A DNA stretch of 55,250 nucleotides from Clostridiales bacterium Firm_13 (GCA_001603035.1 LVAS01000019.1:27643-82892); one strand, 5' to 3'. Counted from the stretch's first letter, positions 27,890-37,232 are shown. Notes: generated from the letters alone by a model not told the origin. Translations and numbers: made by a program.

Positions 27890-27918
27890 ATGATAGCATC
27901 ACTTTCGTCAAGTGTCAA
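27890..27918 (-). promoter_or_regulatory. Promoter of rpoBC
   Basis: On the minus strand consensus TTGACA (27913-27918) and TATCAT (27890-27895) are 17 bases apart. A second overlapping option is TTGACG with TATAAC at 18 bases, 7 to 8 bases further downstream. Either places the start about 155 bases before rpoB, just after the foldase gene. Confidence 0.65.
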
Positions 27919-27932
27919 TGTAAAATTGAGAA

Positions 27933-29396
27933 TCAGCCGGCAAATTTGAGATTGCCGGTATTGAGTGTATAACCGTTTCCGTCCTTCGCCGCGAGAGCCG
28001 TATACCAGTCGTTATATTGGGTGCTGGCGTTCGTGCTCTGGAGCTGATCCTTCCACGCGGGCTGAACCGTTTGGAAGTAGTAAAGGTTGACCGCGCTGAC
28101 ATCATCGACGATCAGCATATCTCCCTGCTTTCTGGAGGCATCGAAAAGCCACGCGTAGAGTGTCTTCTCAACATCCGTCAAGTCCGAACTCGTCTTATCG
28201 CTCTCTTTAATGCCGGATACAAGTCCGCCCGAATCCGCCGTGGAGGCGTCGGAATTCTTCTTCACAATCGTCACAAACGAGTTCTCGTCCGTAACCTTAG
28301 CTTGAAAATCCTGAAGCTTCTGATGAAGCGCGGTTATGTCCGTACCGTCAAGAGTAAGCACGCGATAGGAATATGTGGAAGTCGTGTCGAGTTCGCGGGT
28401 CTGGAAAAAGACCGCGTAATATCCCGAGTCGGTCTTAATAATCGTCTTGTCGCCGTCTTTTCTGGCGTCGTCAAAGAGCCACGTCGCGACGTCGGCGTTG
28501 ACATAAGATGTCACATAGTCCTTGGTGGATGCGGCGGCAAGCGTCGGATCCGCACCGTTTGCGAAGCTGCTTGCGCCGGCATCTCCGGCCGCTGTCTCGC
28601 AAGCGTCGCGGAACGAGGTCGCGTCCTTCGTGGAATCGATCACGCCTTGCGCCGTGTCCTTCGCCTTATTGAGCGCGGCCGTCTTAACCGCCTCATCCGT
28701 CTCCGTCGCCTGAATGTCGGCGGAGAAGAAATAGGTGTTATAGGTTACCTTGTCGTAGTCAGCGGGGGACTTGTCGTACAGGTCCTGCATCTGCTCGTCT
28801 GTCAAAGTATAGGAGTTCTGCTTCAGATACGCGGTATATTCTTCCGCCGTATATTCCTGTCGCAGAATATCCCGCATCGTGCGAACCGTCATCCCGGATC
28901 CGTAACGGCTCCGAAGGATGGCTTCCGCCGTCGTGTTGTTGCTCTTCGCATACTCACGGATTGTCTTCAGGTACTGGTCGATCAGATTGTCGACAGACTC
29001 CGCTTTGAATCCGGCCGCCTTGGCTTCGCGATTCAGAAGAATCGTCTGCTGGATACGGGTCGCGGCCTGCTCGTAAAAATACTCCCGGTATGTTTTGCCC
29101 GAAGTGGTGTCATATACCTTGTCCAGATCTTCTTTCGAAGTGACCAGCCCGTACTGATAGTACATGCTGTAAACCTGCTGAAATTCATAATCGATGACGT
29201 TAACCTTAACGTCTTGACCCGCGATCGTGGCGCCGGTCAGAATCTTGGCGGGAAGTCCGGTATTATAGGCGAAAAACCCGCCGATAACAATGACGAGAAA
29301 AGCGATGACACCCGCCGCAATCAAGCGCATCTTCAGTGTTTCGCCGACGACTTTCTTCTTGCCGCCCTTTTTGGAATTCTTCTTATAGTCATCCAT
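27933..29396 (-). CDS. Membrane-anchored SurA/PrsA-like foldase
   Basis: After a Lys-rich N-terminus a single helix (about residues 25-45) anchors the protein; the rest is extracellular. A helical SurA-N-type region (about 60-215) is followed by two degenerate PpiC/parvulin-like modules, each ending in a WLFDxxRKxGD segment (WLFDDARKDGDKTII and WLFDASRKQGDMLIV). The parvulin catalytic histidines are not evident, so it may be a chaperone rather than an active isomerase. The start is uncertain: ATG at 29396 (GGGG nine bases upstream) is preferred over ATG at 29411. It is the gene immediately upstream of rpoBC, and 38695-39837 is a lipoprotein relative. Confidence 0.75.
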   Translation of the reverse strand: MDDYKKNSKKGGKKKVVGETLKMRLIAAGVIAFLVIVIGGFFAYNTGLPAKILTGATIAGQDVKVNVIDYEFQQVYSMYYQYGLVTSKEDLDKVYDTTSGKTYREYFYEQAATRIQQTILLNREAKAAGFKAESVDNLIDQYLKTIREYAKSNNTTAEAILRSRYGSGMTVRTMRDILRQEYTAEEYTAYLKQNSYTLTDEQMQDLYDKSPADYDKVTYNTYFFSADIQATETDEAVKTAALNKAKDTAQGVIDSTKDATSFRDACETAAGDAGASSFANGADPTLAAASTKDYVTSYVNADVATWLFDDARKDGDKTIIKTDSGYYAVFFQTRELDTTSTYSYRVLTLDGTDITALHQKLQDFQAKVTDENSFVTIVKKNSDASTADSGGLVSGIKESDKTSSDLTDVEKTLYAWLFDASRKQGDMLIVDDVSAVNLYYFQTVQPAWKDQLQSTNASTQYNDWYTALAAKDGNGYTLNTGNLKFAG

Positions 29397-29452
29397 ATCC
29401 GAAAGCCCCATCCTTCAAGGTTAATCCGATGCCGAATCGGCACAGTACGCCT

Positions 29453-29481
29453 ATTATAATTCCGCGTCCGACAGAATGCAA
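29453..29481 (-). promoter_or_regulatory. Promoter of the membrane-anchored foldase gene
   Basis: On the minus strand TTGCAT (29476-29481) and TATAAT (29453-29458) are 17 bases apart. It lies inside the last codons of the HAD phosphatase gene. A small palindrome (GCCGAATCGGC, about 29431-29441) lies between it and the start. Confidence 0.6.
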
Positions 29482-30104
29482 GAAAGGTCAGAAAGGCGAG
29501 AAAGCCAATATTTCGGCTTCTCCGCAATGAGTTCTTCCCGCGGCATATAGGTCCACTCGACCGCAGCCGCATCGACACCCGCATTATTCGCACACCGCAG
29601 ATCGTGGACACTGTCCCCTACATAAAGGACACGCGAAAGATCCTTCTGCCCGAGCCGCTCCGCCGCCGCAAAAATCGGTTCCGGATTCGGCTTATGAGAA
29701 TCGGTATCTTCCCGCGCGATCAGAAGTTCGAAATACGGGTCGAGTGCAAACTGTCTCATGGTAAAAAGTGCCGGCTCTCTTCTTTTCGACGTGACGACGG
29801 CTTGTCGGACACCCATATCTCGGAGAATCGAAAGACCGTCTGTAATCCCGTCAAAAATCTTGACTTCGGTCTCGAGCAGCGCGGCATTCGCCGCTTTATA
29901 GGCGATAAGGAGCTTTTCCGCCGCTTCGGGCGTCTCCCTGCGGAATGCCTCTTGCAGCGGCAACCCGATCGTAGACAGAAGAAAGGCTTCGTCTTCCTCC
30001 CGACCCAGCACTTCTCGATACGCAATGCGGAAGCTCTTCACAATCATCGGCACCGTGTCCGCCAAAGTGCCGTCAAAATCATACAAAATTACGTCGTATC
30101 TCAA
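29454..30104 (-). CDS. HAD-superfamily phosphatase (PpaX/Gph-like)
   Basis: The 216-residue protein has all four HAD motifs: DFDGT (about 9-13, nucleophile Asp), TSKR (motif II), HKPNPEP (motif III Lys) and GDSVHD (motif IV). A helical cap lies between motifs I and II (about 17-85). This layout fits phosphoglycolate or pyrophosphate phosphatases; the substrate is not decided by sequence. The start appears to be TTG (30102-30104) with AGGAAG a few bases upstream, only three bases after the stop of the transporter gene, which implies translational coupling. Confidence 0.85.
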   Translation of the reverse strand: MRYDVILYDFDGTLADTVPMIVKSFRIAYREVLGREEDEAFLLSTIGLPLQEAFRRETPEAAEKLLIAYKAANAALLETEVKIFDGITDGLSILRDMGVRQAVVTSKRREPALFTMRQFALDPYFELLIAREDTDSHKPNPEPIFAAAERLGQKDLSRVLYVGDSVHDLRCANNAGVDAAAVEWTYMPREELIAEKPKYWLSRLSDLSCILSDAEL

Positions 30105-30107
30105 TGT

Positions 30108-31490
30108 CTACTTCCTGTTCCCTTCCGCCTCGCCGTTCTTTCCGTCTTCGGAAATCTCTCCGGATTCCGCCGCAGTCGGCAGAACACGGATACGGATCTT
30201 GGATATCCACTTGTCCTCGATTGATTCGACCTTCACAATAACATTCCCGTAAGTAACCTCCGGATGCTCCGTCTCTTCCGGAATTCGATCCAACAGGTGA
30301 ATGACAAAGCCCGCGATCGTGTCGTAGTCTTCGTCCGGAAGATCAATATCCAGCGCGTCCTCGATGTCGCTCAACGTCGTGTCTCCGCTTACGAGAATGT
30401 CGCCGTTCACAAGGCGTTCGATCTGTTGTTCGTCTTCGTCGAATTCATCCGTGATATTTCCGACAATCTCTTCGAGCATATCTTCGATCGAGACAATTCC
30501 GGATGTTCCGCCGTACTCGTCGACGATGACGGCCAACTGCATACGGCCCTTCTGCATCTCGCGGAAAAGCGCGGAGAGGTTCTTGGTCTCCGGAACGACA
30601 AGAGGCGGACGAAGAAGCGTTTTCAGCGAAAAATCACCGGAAGGCTTCCCCGAAAGCGCGTAGCCCAAAAGATCTTTGATGTGAAGAATGCCGATGATGT
30701 CGTCGATCGTATCCTGATAGACGGGAATCCTCGTGTACTTCTCGTTGGTCGCCAAATCGAGAACCTCTTCATAGGTCGCATCAATCGGGAGGGAGACGAT
30801 CTTGGTCCGGTGCGTCATGATCTCGGATACTTCCTTGTCGTTAAACTCGAAAATATTCTCGATCATCTCTTTCTCATCGTCTTCAATCGAACCCGACTCG
30901 CTGCCGACATCCACCATCATGCGGATTTCTTCTTCCGTCACGTTCTTCTCATTTGCATTCGGGTCAATCCCGAGAAGGCGAAGGCAGAAGTTGGTCGATA
31001 CGGTAAGAAGTTTAACGAAAGGTCCGAGGACGACGCCGAAAGCGCGGACAATCCGCACCGCAAAGAACGACACCTTCTCAGGGTACTTCTGTGCGATTCT
31101 CTTCGGAACCAATTCGCCGAGGACAAGAGAGAAATAAGAGAGAATGATCGTGACGACGATCATGCTGAGCGTCCGGAGAAACCCGATCTTGCCTTCGGGG
31201 TCGATCGCATACGCAAGGCGCGCGGAGAATTTATCCGAAGCGAATGCGGATGACAAAAAACCGGCGAGAGTAACGCCGACTTGAATAATGGCAAGAAAAC
31301 GACCCGGGTTCTCGATAAAACGAAGAAGACGTCTCGCCGTATGATTGCCGTCTTCGGCCATTCGGCGAATCTTGTTGTCATTCAAGGTAATAACCGCCAT
31401 CTCGGTGGCGGAGAAAAACGCATTAATCAAAACAAATATGAGAACGATAAGCAGATCGATAACGAATTTGCCTATACTGTCATCCGGCAC
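30108..31490 (-). CDS. CNNM/CorC-HlyC family membrane transporter
   Basis: The 460-residue protein has an N-terminal CNNM transmembrane domain (about 5-185, with NAFFSATEMAVI and SLVLGELVPKRIA), a CBS pair (about 215-345, MTHRTKIVSLP and VDEYGGTSGIVSIEDMLEEIVG), and a C-terminal CorC_HlyC domain (about 360-440). Family members export magnesium or related cations. The start is GTG at 31488-31490 with AGGA six bases upstream. It is followed closely by the HAD phosphatase gene. Confidence 0.9.
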   Translation of the reverse strand: MPDDSIGKFVIDLLIVLIFVLINAFFSATEMAVITLNDNKIRRMAEDGNHTARRLLRFIENPGRFLAIIQVGVTLAGFLSSAFASDKFSARLAYAIDPEGKIGFLRTLSMIVVTIILSYFSLVLGELVPKRIAQKYPEKVSFFAVRIVRAFGVVLGPFVKLLTVSTNFCLRLLGIDPNANEKNVTEEEIRMMVDVGSESGSIEDDEKEMIENIFEFNDKEVSEIMTHRTKIVSLPIDATYEEVLDLATNEKYTRIPVYQDTIDDIIGILHIKDLLGYALSGKPSGDFSLKTLLRPPLVVPETKNLSALFREMQKGRMQLAVIVDEYGGTSGIVSIEDMLEEIVGNITDEFDEDEQQIERLVNGDILVSGDTTLSDIEDALDIDLPDEDYDTIAGFVIHLLDRIPEETEHPEVTYGNVIVKVESIEDKWISKIRIRVLPTAAESGEISEDGKNGEAEGNRK

Positions 31491-31550
31491 GCAGGTTCCT
31501 GTCCTTCCAATCTCTCGCGGGTATGTTCGTCCGCCATTCGGGTAAAAAGG

Positions 31551-31577
31551 AAAAAAGAGCCTCGCGGCCCCCTTCGC
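31551..31577 (-). terminator. Probable intrinsic terminator of gatCAB
   Basis: On the minus strand AAGGGGGCC and GGCTCTTTT pair around a GCGA tetraloop (with G-U pairs), followed by the T-run at 31551-31556. It lies about 45 bases beyond the gatB stop. Confidence 0.6.
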
Positions 31578-31620
31578 CTATTGAATGAAATATAGCAGAA
31601 ATCCGTAAATTTCTCAATAC

Positions 31621-33063
31621 TCAGGTTCGCTTCTCGTCGAGAAGCGTCTGAAGAACCTCTCGCACCGCCTGCGGATCCGCCTTGCCGCGCAATGCCTTCA
31701 TCGATTGGCCGATCAAAAATTGAAAATTCTTCTCGTTGCCGCTAAGGTACTCGTCGACCGCTCTCGGGTTCGCCTCGAGCACTTCCGCAATCGCGGGTTT
31801 TAAGGCGGAGGAGTCCGACACCTGAGACAATCCGTGCTCTTCGACATACTTTTCCGGATCGACATCCTTCTCGAAAACCGCGAGGAACACTTTGCGTCCC
31901 GTCCCGCGATTCATCTTCCCTTCCGAGACCATGCAGATAATTTTCCCGAGAGAATCCGGCGAGAACTTCATGTCCTCCGGTTCCATCTGGGCGTCTTTCA
32001 GCATTTTGAGAAGATCCGTCATAATCCAGTTGGAGGCATCCTTGGGCGAAGCTCCGACCCGAATCGTCGCCTCGAAAACATCGACCAGATACCGCGAACC
32101 CGTGAGAATGTCGGCGTCATATTCCGGCAAGCCCAAATCCGCAATATACCGGGCTTTCTTCGCCTCGGGAAGCTCCGGAAGCGACTCGCGGATCTCGTCG
32201 ATATAGGTCTTTGAAATCTCGATCGGCATAAGATCCGGCTCGGGAAAATACTTATAGTCCTGCGCGTCCTCTTTGGACCGCATCGTGTAGGATATTCCTT
32301 TCACGTCGTCCCAGCGCCGCGTCTCCTGCCGGATAGATCCGCCCTCCTTCAGAACGTCGATCTGACGGGCGGCCTCGTAGGATATCGCACGGGAAATCGC
32401 CTTTATGGAGGCCATATTCTTCATCTCTGTGCGCGTGCCGAACTCGGGATCGCCGACCTTTCTCACCGAAAGGTTCACGTCGGCGCGCATCGATCCCTCC
32501 TGCATTTTACAGTCGGAAACACCGAGATATTGGAGCGTCGCTTTGAGCTTCTCAAGATACGCCGTAACCTCTTCGGCCGTCCGGAAGTCCGGTTGCGACA
32601 CAATCTCGATTAAGGGAACCCCACAACGGTTATAGTCGACGAGCGTGCAGTCTTCCCACGCGTCGTGCACGAGCTTGCCGGCGTCTTCTTCCATGTGAAT
32701 TTCCCGGATTCCGATATTTGTCGAACCGGCTTCGGTCGAGACGACGACATTCCCGTCCCGGCAGATCGGAAGATAGAGTTGCGAGACCTGATATGCCTTA
32801 GGGAGATCGGGGTAGAAGTAATTCTTGCGATCGAACTTGTTGTATCTTGTGATTTCACACCCGAGCGCAAGGCCCGCGCGGACGGCAAACTCCACCACTT
32901 TACGGTTCAGCGTCGGCAATGTACCCGGCATACCGGCGCATATCTCGCACACGTGCGTATTCGGCTCTCCGCCGAACTCCGTGGTGCATCCGCAGAAAAT
33001 CTTGGACTTCGTCGCCAATTCGACATGAACCTCAAGACCCATCACAACTTCATATTCAGCCAT
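31621..33063 (-). CDS. gatB: Asp/Glu-tRNA amidotransferase subunit B
   Basis: The 480-residue protein has the GatB signature EVVMGLEVHVELATKSKIFCGC, DYNRCGVPLIEIVS, SMRADVNLSV and the C-terminal YqeY-like tail domain. It activates Glu-tRNA(Gln) or Asp-tRNA(Asn) by phosphorylation before amidation. The start overlaps the gatA stop by eight bases, giving coupled translation. Confidence 0.97.
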   Translation of the reverse strand: MAEYEVVMGLEVHVELATKSKIFCGCTTEFGGEPNTHVCEICAGMPGTLPTLNRKVVEFAVRAGLALGCEITRYNKFDRKNYFYPDLPKAYQVSQLYLPICRDGNVVVSTEAGSTNIGIREIHMEEDAGKLVHDAWEDCTLVDYNRCGVPLIEIVSQPDFRTAEEVTAYLEKLKATLQYLGVSDCKMQEGSMRADVNLSVRKVGDPEFGTRTEMKNMASIKAISRAISYEAARQIDVLKEGGSIRQETRRWDDVKGISYTMRSKEDAQDYKYFPEPDLMPIEISKTYIDEIRESLPELPEAKKARYIADLGLPEYDADILTGSRYLVDVFEATIRVGASPKDASNWIMTDLLKMLKDAQMEPEDMKFSPDSLGKIICMVSEGKMNRGTGRKVFLAVFEKDVDPEKYVEEHGLSQVSDSSALKPAIAEVLEANPRAVDEYLSGNEKNFQFLIGQSMKALRGKADPQAVREVLQTLLDEKRT

Positions 33064-34546
33064 GCGTCACACCTTCTGTTCCGGCTCTTTGCCGATGATA
33101 TTCTGTAACACGCTGATAGTAGGAGGCGGCGCCGACGATTGTCTGTTCGCTGTGGTGCGGTCCGATCAGTTGGAGACCGACAGGGAGCCCCTTCGAATCA
33201 AATCCGCAAGGAATCGTCGCCGCCGGCAACCCCACGATGTTGACAAGAACGGTATAAATATCTCCGAGATACATCTTAAGCGGGTCGGAAAGACTCTCGC
33301 CGGCAGGAAGCGCGGTGGTGGGCGCCGCGGGTCCCAGAACAAGATCGTATTTGCGGAACGCTTCGTCGAATTCCCTTTTAATCAACGCCTTCGCCTGCAG
33401 CGCCTTCTTATAGTAGGCGTCGTAATAACCGGACGAAAGAACAAAGTTCCCGAGCATAATTCGCTTCTTGACTTCGAGGCCGAATCCCTCGCTCCTGCTT
33501 CGGATAAAAACCTCCAGCAAATCCTCCGCACCGCTCGCGCGATATCCGTATTTAATGCCGTCGTAGCGCGACAGATTGGAGCAGGCCTCCGCACAAGCGA
33601 TTATATAGTAAGTAGGGATCGCGTATTCGACGATCGGCATCGGGAATTCTTCGACCGACGCACCGGCGGATCGTAGAAGCTCCGCCGCCGCAAGAACTCT
33701 CTCCCGCACATCCGGATCCAGTCCTTCGCCGAAGTATCCGTCCGGAATGCCGATCTTAAGTCCGGCAACGTCAAATCGACCCGCGGCTTCTAAGTCGACG
33801 GGAGAAGACACAACAGACGTCTGATCTTTGGGATCGTGCCCGGAGATCAGGTTGAGAGCGGCGGCCGCGTCTTGAATATCGCCGGCGATCGGCCCGATCT
33901 GATCGAGGGAGGAGGCATACGCGACAAGTCCGTAGCGGGAAACTCTCCCGTATGTCGGTTTGATTCCGCTCACCCCGCAGAATGAGCAAGGTTGCCGGAT
34001 TGATCCGCCCGTGTCGGAGCCGAACGTATAGAAGGCTTCGTTCGCTGCGACGGCAGCCGCGGCACCTCCGGAAGAACCTCCGGGAACGCGCGTCGGATCC
34101 CACGGGTTTCGGGTCGGACCGAAATGCGATGTCTCCGTCGTGGAGCCCATCGCGAATTCATCCATATTCAACTTGCCGACGATCACGGCGCCCGCGTCTT
34201 GCAATTTGTTGACGACGGTCGCCGAATAAGGCGGACGAAAATTCTCGAGGATCTTCGATCCGCAGGTGGTCGGAAGGCCCTCCGTGCAGATATTGTCCTT
34301 GATTGCCGTCGGAACACCCGCAAGCGGCGAGAGAATCTCGCCCTTGTCAAGGCGCGCTTGAACCTTGGCGGCGGCTTGAAGGGCCTCTTCCTCGAAAACA
34401 CTGATATAGCAATTATAGCGGGGCTCCTTTTCGCGAATCGCCCGGAGTACGGCGCGTGTCGCCTCGGGGCTCGAGATCTCGCGGCGCTTTATGCGATCCG
34501 CAAGTTTCAGCGCGGAAAGAGAAAAGATATCGTCGTTATCTGTCAT
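33056..34546 (-). CDS. gatA: Asp/Glu-tRNA amidotransferase subunit A
   Basis: This amidase-signature enzyme of 496 residues has the catalytic Lys in VPTAIKDN, the cis-Ser in PGGSSGGAAAAVA and the nucleophile Ser in GSDTGGSIRQP. It releases ammonia from glutamine for the GatB step. It lies between gatC and gatB in the usual gatC-gatA-gatB order. Confidence 0.97.
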   Translation of the reverse strand: MTDNDDIFSLSALKLADRIKRREISSPEATRAVLRAIREKEPRYNCYISVFEEEALQAAAKVQARLDKGEILSPLAGVPTAIKDNICTEGLPTTCGSKILENFRPPYSATVVNKLQDAGAVIVGKLNMDEFAMGSTTETSHFGPTRNPWDPTRVPGGSSGGAAAAVAANEAFYTFGSDTGGSIRQPCSFCGVSGIKPTYGRVSRYGLVAYASSLDQIGPIAGDIQDAAAALNLISGHDPKDQTSVVSSPVDLEAAGRFDVAGLKIGIPDGYFGEGLDPDVRERVLAAAELLRSAGASVEEFPMPIVEYAIPTYYIIACAEACSNLSRYDGIKYGYRASGAEDLLEVFIRSRSEGFGLEVKKRIMLGNFVLSSGYYDAYYKKALQAKALIKREFDEAFRKYDLVLGPAAPTTALPAGESLSDPLKMYLGDIYTVLVNIVGLPAATIPCGFDSKGLPVGLQLIGPHHSEQTIVGAASYYQRVTEYHRQRAGTEGVTHG

Positions 34547-34585
34547 GCGTAGACCTTTCCCGAGGGTATGCGCCTCGGCCGCGAG

Positions 34586-34873
34586 TTATTCTACCGTCTG
34601 GGGAACGAGGAAACTCCCGTTCTTTTGCTCCGGAGCATTCGAGAGAATGGACTCCCGATTGTCGGAATTCGTGACGACGTCTTCACGAAAAACATTCGTC
34701 ATCTGAAACGCATGTGACAACGGTTCGACATTCGTCGTGTCCAATTCATTCAGCTTGTCGATATAACCGAGGATAGACCCCAGATCCTTCTTGGTCTTAT
34801 CCTTCTCTTCTTCGCTCAACCGGATACGGCCGAGTTTCTCGAGATAAGCCACCAGTTCCGACGTGATTTCCAT
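34586..34873 (-). CDS. gatC: Asp/Glu-tRNA amidotransferase subunit C
   Basis: The 95-residue protein fits GatC: an N-terminal helix beginning MEITSELVAYLEKLGRIRLSEEE, the ILGYIDKLNELDTTNVEPLSH segment and the C-terminal FREDVV..ILSNAPEQKNGSFLVP motif. It stabilises the GatA-GatB complex. GGGAGG lies before the start. Confidence 0.96.
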   Translation of the reverse strand: MEITSELVAYLEKLGRIRLSEEEKDKTKKDLGSILGYIDKLNELDTTNVEPLSHAFQMTNVFREDVVTNSDNRESILSNAPEQKNGSFLVPQTVE

Positions 34874-34938
34874 CGATCTTCCTCCCGACGTATCTTCCGA
34901 AGAGAAAACGCCTTCCTTGCCTTCTTTTTATTCTGAAA

Positions 34939-34967
34939 ATTCTATCACGGACGGGAAAGGCGCGCAA
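34939..34967 (-). promoter_or_regulatory. Probable promoter of gatCAB
   Basis: On the minus strand TTGCGC (34962-34967) and TAGAAT (34939-34944) are 17 bases apart, about 65 bases before gatC. Confidence 0.45.
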
Positions 34968-35030
34968 CCGAAAGCACGGTCTGTCGCGCTCCTTCCGGCG
35001 TTCGAACGAAAGGCGTATTGATACAAGAAA

Positions 35031-35720
35031 CTAATTTCCTCTACCCGTAAACTCCTCGTCGTCCGTCTCCGATCCGTTCTCTTCCTCCGGGAAAATGACA
35101 CCGCCGTGCTTTAACTTGCTGATCGCCTCCGAAGTTCGCGACACGCCCAATTTGTGGAGAATACTGCGGATTTGGCTTTTGATCGTGCTCTCTGATTTGT
35201 TCATATTGTTCTGGATCTTTGATCTCGAAACGTTGTTGGACAGTTGTTCCAACACCTGATACTCCTGATCGGTAAGAGATTTGGCGATGTTTTCCCGCCG
35301 CAAAGAAGCGAAATTTCGCGCAAGAATTGTCCCGGGTGAGAATTCCTTTCTCATATACCGAAGAATTGCGGGAAGCAGGAGTTCGCAATTACTCTTCTGG
35401 AGAAAGTCAATCGCGCCGGCCGAGATGGCATCGACGACGTGTTGGTCGGATTCCGCCGCGGTAAGGACAACGACCTCCGTCTCCGGCGAGGCGTCAAGGA
35501 TCGCGATCGTAGCGGAAATCCCGTTTTGCCATGCGTGTCCGAGATTGATGTCAACAAGAAAAAGATCGGGACGAAGATTCTGCGCGATCGTCTTTGCTTC
35601 GGCTTGCGACGAGGCGGTTCCGACAATTTCGAGTTCGGGCGCACGGGAAAGAAGCGACACAATCGCTTCGATCCACACCTGTTCATCGTCAAGAATGGCG
35701 ATTCGAAATTTATCCGGCAT
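35031..35720 (-). CDS. NarL/LuxR-type response regulator
   Basis: Residues about 5-125 form a receiver domain: acidic pair DDE (10-12), phosphoacceptor Asp in LFLVDINLG (about residue 57), Thr in VVLTAAE and the KS near the end. Residues about 150-210 are a LuxR-type helix-turn-helix (LTDQEYQVLEQLSNNVSRSKIQNNM with STIKSQIRSILHKLGV). A Glu/Asp-rich tail follows. The start overlaps the end of the sensor kinase gene by 11 bases. Targets are unknown. Confidence 0.9.
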   Translation of the reverse strand: MPDKFRIAILDDEQVWIEAIVSLLSRAPELEIVGTASSQAEAKTIAQNLRPDLFLVDINLGHAWQNGISATIAILDASPETEVVVLTAAESDQHVVDAISAGAIDFLQKSNCELLLPAILRYMRKEFSPGTILARNFASLRRENIAKSLTDQEYQVLEQLSNNVSRSKIQNNMNKSESTIKSQIRSILHKLGVSRTSEAISKLKHGGVIFPEEENGSETDDEEFTGRGN

Positions 35721-37107
35721 ACGTATCCTCCTCTCCCAGTCTCGTCGGAGGAAGGATCAATTCGACATGGGTCCCCGCTCCCTCACGCGAGCGGATATCG
35801 AGTTTACCCTGATGCAGCTCGGCGACCTTCTGTACATAGAAAAGGCCGAGCCCGTAATGATTACTGCCCTTCTTGGTCGTAAAGAGCGGCGTGCCGATAT
35901 ATCGCCACTGATTGTCGGAAATACCGCATCCGTTATCGGATATTTGGAGGACAAGTCTTCGGCGACGCATAAATACCTTAACCGTAATCTTTCCTTCGCC
36001 TTCGTCCGCCACCGCTTCGACGGCATTGTTCACCAAATTCAGAACCGCTTCATGCATGTGTACGGGATCGCAATAAACCTTCGGACGGGCAAGCCACTCC
36101 CGCTGAATCTGAATGGTCTTCTGCGCATTCGACGCCCGGCTCTGTTCAATCGCCTCGTCCGCGATGGAGAGAAAAGAACACCATTCCGGCGCGATACGAA
36201 CCGGGCGGAATTGGAGACTGATTCTGTCGAGAATCGCGAGTGTGTGTTCGCATCCCCCGATCGCCAGAGAAAGATCTCTCATCATCTGTTCGTCGGCATT
36301 CGCATTCTGGTCCGCACGGTATTTGGCGTTCTGAAGCGCCAGACGGACGGTAAGTAGATTATTCTTAATCGCGTGCTGCAAAACGCCGGCACTCTGTATG
36401 ACCGCTTGTTGCGTTTGGACTTTGGACACATTTTCGTGATAGAAGTGAATCCCGAGCGCGCTTTTCCTCACACCGAAAACGACAAACAGAACCGAGACCA
36501 TCACCAAGAGCACGATGTTCCATTGCCAGGCGCCGACGATTCCCATCGAAGGAATAATGTAACTTGTAAGATACAGTGCGCACAGCGCGGGCACAATCAG
36601 AATCACATTCGTCGCTCGGTTCTCTCTTTCGGCCCGATCCTTTTCAAAGAGCCACCCGCCGACAAGAAGCAGAAGTGTCAGAACAAAATACGGGGTCATC
36701 AGATATGTCATGACTCTTGTGTCGTGAATGCGGACGGCATCCGATCGCTTGACGATCGGGGAGAACATGGTGAGTGCGGGAAATACAAAATAAGCGAGTT
36801 CGGCCGGAATCATCGCCGCTTGAATCAGGAGCAGCCGCTTCCATGACTTTCCGGGAACGAGGTTCTGACTGAAAAGCGCATAGAGGAAGATGGAGCAAGG
36901 TCCCCAAAAATACATAAGGGACGATAAAATGGCGATCACCGGTCGAAGCCAAAGATGATCGACCTTGATGCCTTCGAGAAGTGCGGAAAGTCCGCCGCAA
37001 CCGAAGAAGAAAAAGGCGCAGCCGCCGAAAAAGTTCTTTACGCTTCGCTCGTCGCTGATCCAAAGAAAGACAGCGATTGTCCAGAAGAACAAGAAAACCA
37101 GAAACAC
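35710..37107 (-). CDS. Seven-helix sensor histidine kinase
   Basis: Seven hydrophobic segments fill residues 1 to about 235. A short dimerisation region with the likely phospho-accepting His in LQHAIKNNLL follows, then a complete HATPase_c domain with LNLVNNAVEA (N box), ISDNGCGIS (G1), FTTKKGSNHYGLGLFYV (F/G2 boxes) and GTHVEL. The H-box form HAIKN resembles AgrC/Spo0B-like kinases rather than the HisKA_3 kinases that usually partner LuxR-type regulators. The start is ambiguous: GTG at 37105-37107 is preceded by a G-rich ribosome site, while a TTG 30 bases earlier also keeps frame. The ligand is unknown. Confidence 0.88.
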   Translation of the reverse strand: MFLVFLFFWTIAVFLWISDERSVKNFFGGCAFFFFGCGGLSALLEGIKVDHLWLRPVIAILSSLMYFWGPCSIFLYALFSQNLVPGKSWKRLLLIQAAMIPAELAYFVFPALTMFSPIVKRSDAVRIHDTRVMTYLMTPYFVLTLLLLVGGWLFEKDRAERENRATNVILIVPALCALYLTSYIIPSMGIVGAWQWNIVLLVMVSVLFVVFGVRKSALGIHFYHENVSKVQTQQAVIQSAGVLQHAIKNNLLTVRLALQNAKYRADQNANADEQMMRDLSLAIGGCEHTLAILDRISLQFRPVRIAPEWCSFLSIADEAIEQSRASNAQKTIQIQREWLARPKVYCDPVHMHEAVLNLVNNAVEAVADEGEGKITVKVFMRRRRLVLQISDNGCGISDNQWRYIGTPLFTTKKGSNHYGLGLFYVQKVAELHQGKLDIRSREGAGTHVELILPPTRLGEEDTYAG

Positions 37108-37136
37108 AATCGGCCACCCCCCCTCTATTGATAACA

Positions 37137-37164
37137 ATTATACGGACAATTGCTTGGTTTGTAA
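37137..37164 (-). promoter_or_regulatory. Probable promoter of the two-component operon
   Basis: On the minus strand TTACAA (37159-37164) and consensus TATAAT (37137-37142) are 16 bases apart. The -10 is about 30 bases from the kinase GTG start. Confidence 0.5.
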
Positions 37165-37232
37165 TCGTCAAAGGAATAAATCTTGGAATTTTGCTCACTT
37201 TCTTTCACAACTATGCTATTTATGGGTCAGCA

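Noticed and set aside
27732-27918. A T-box or ribosomal-protein leader ahead of rpoB
   Set aside because: I see no T-box sequence, specifier loop or L10/L20-type mimic, and no terminator in the leader.
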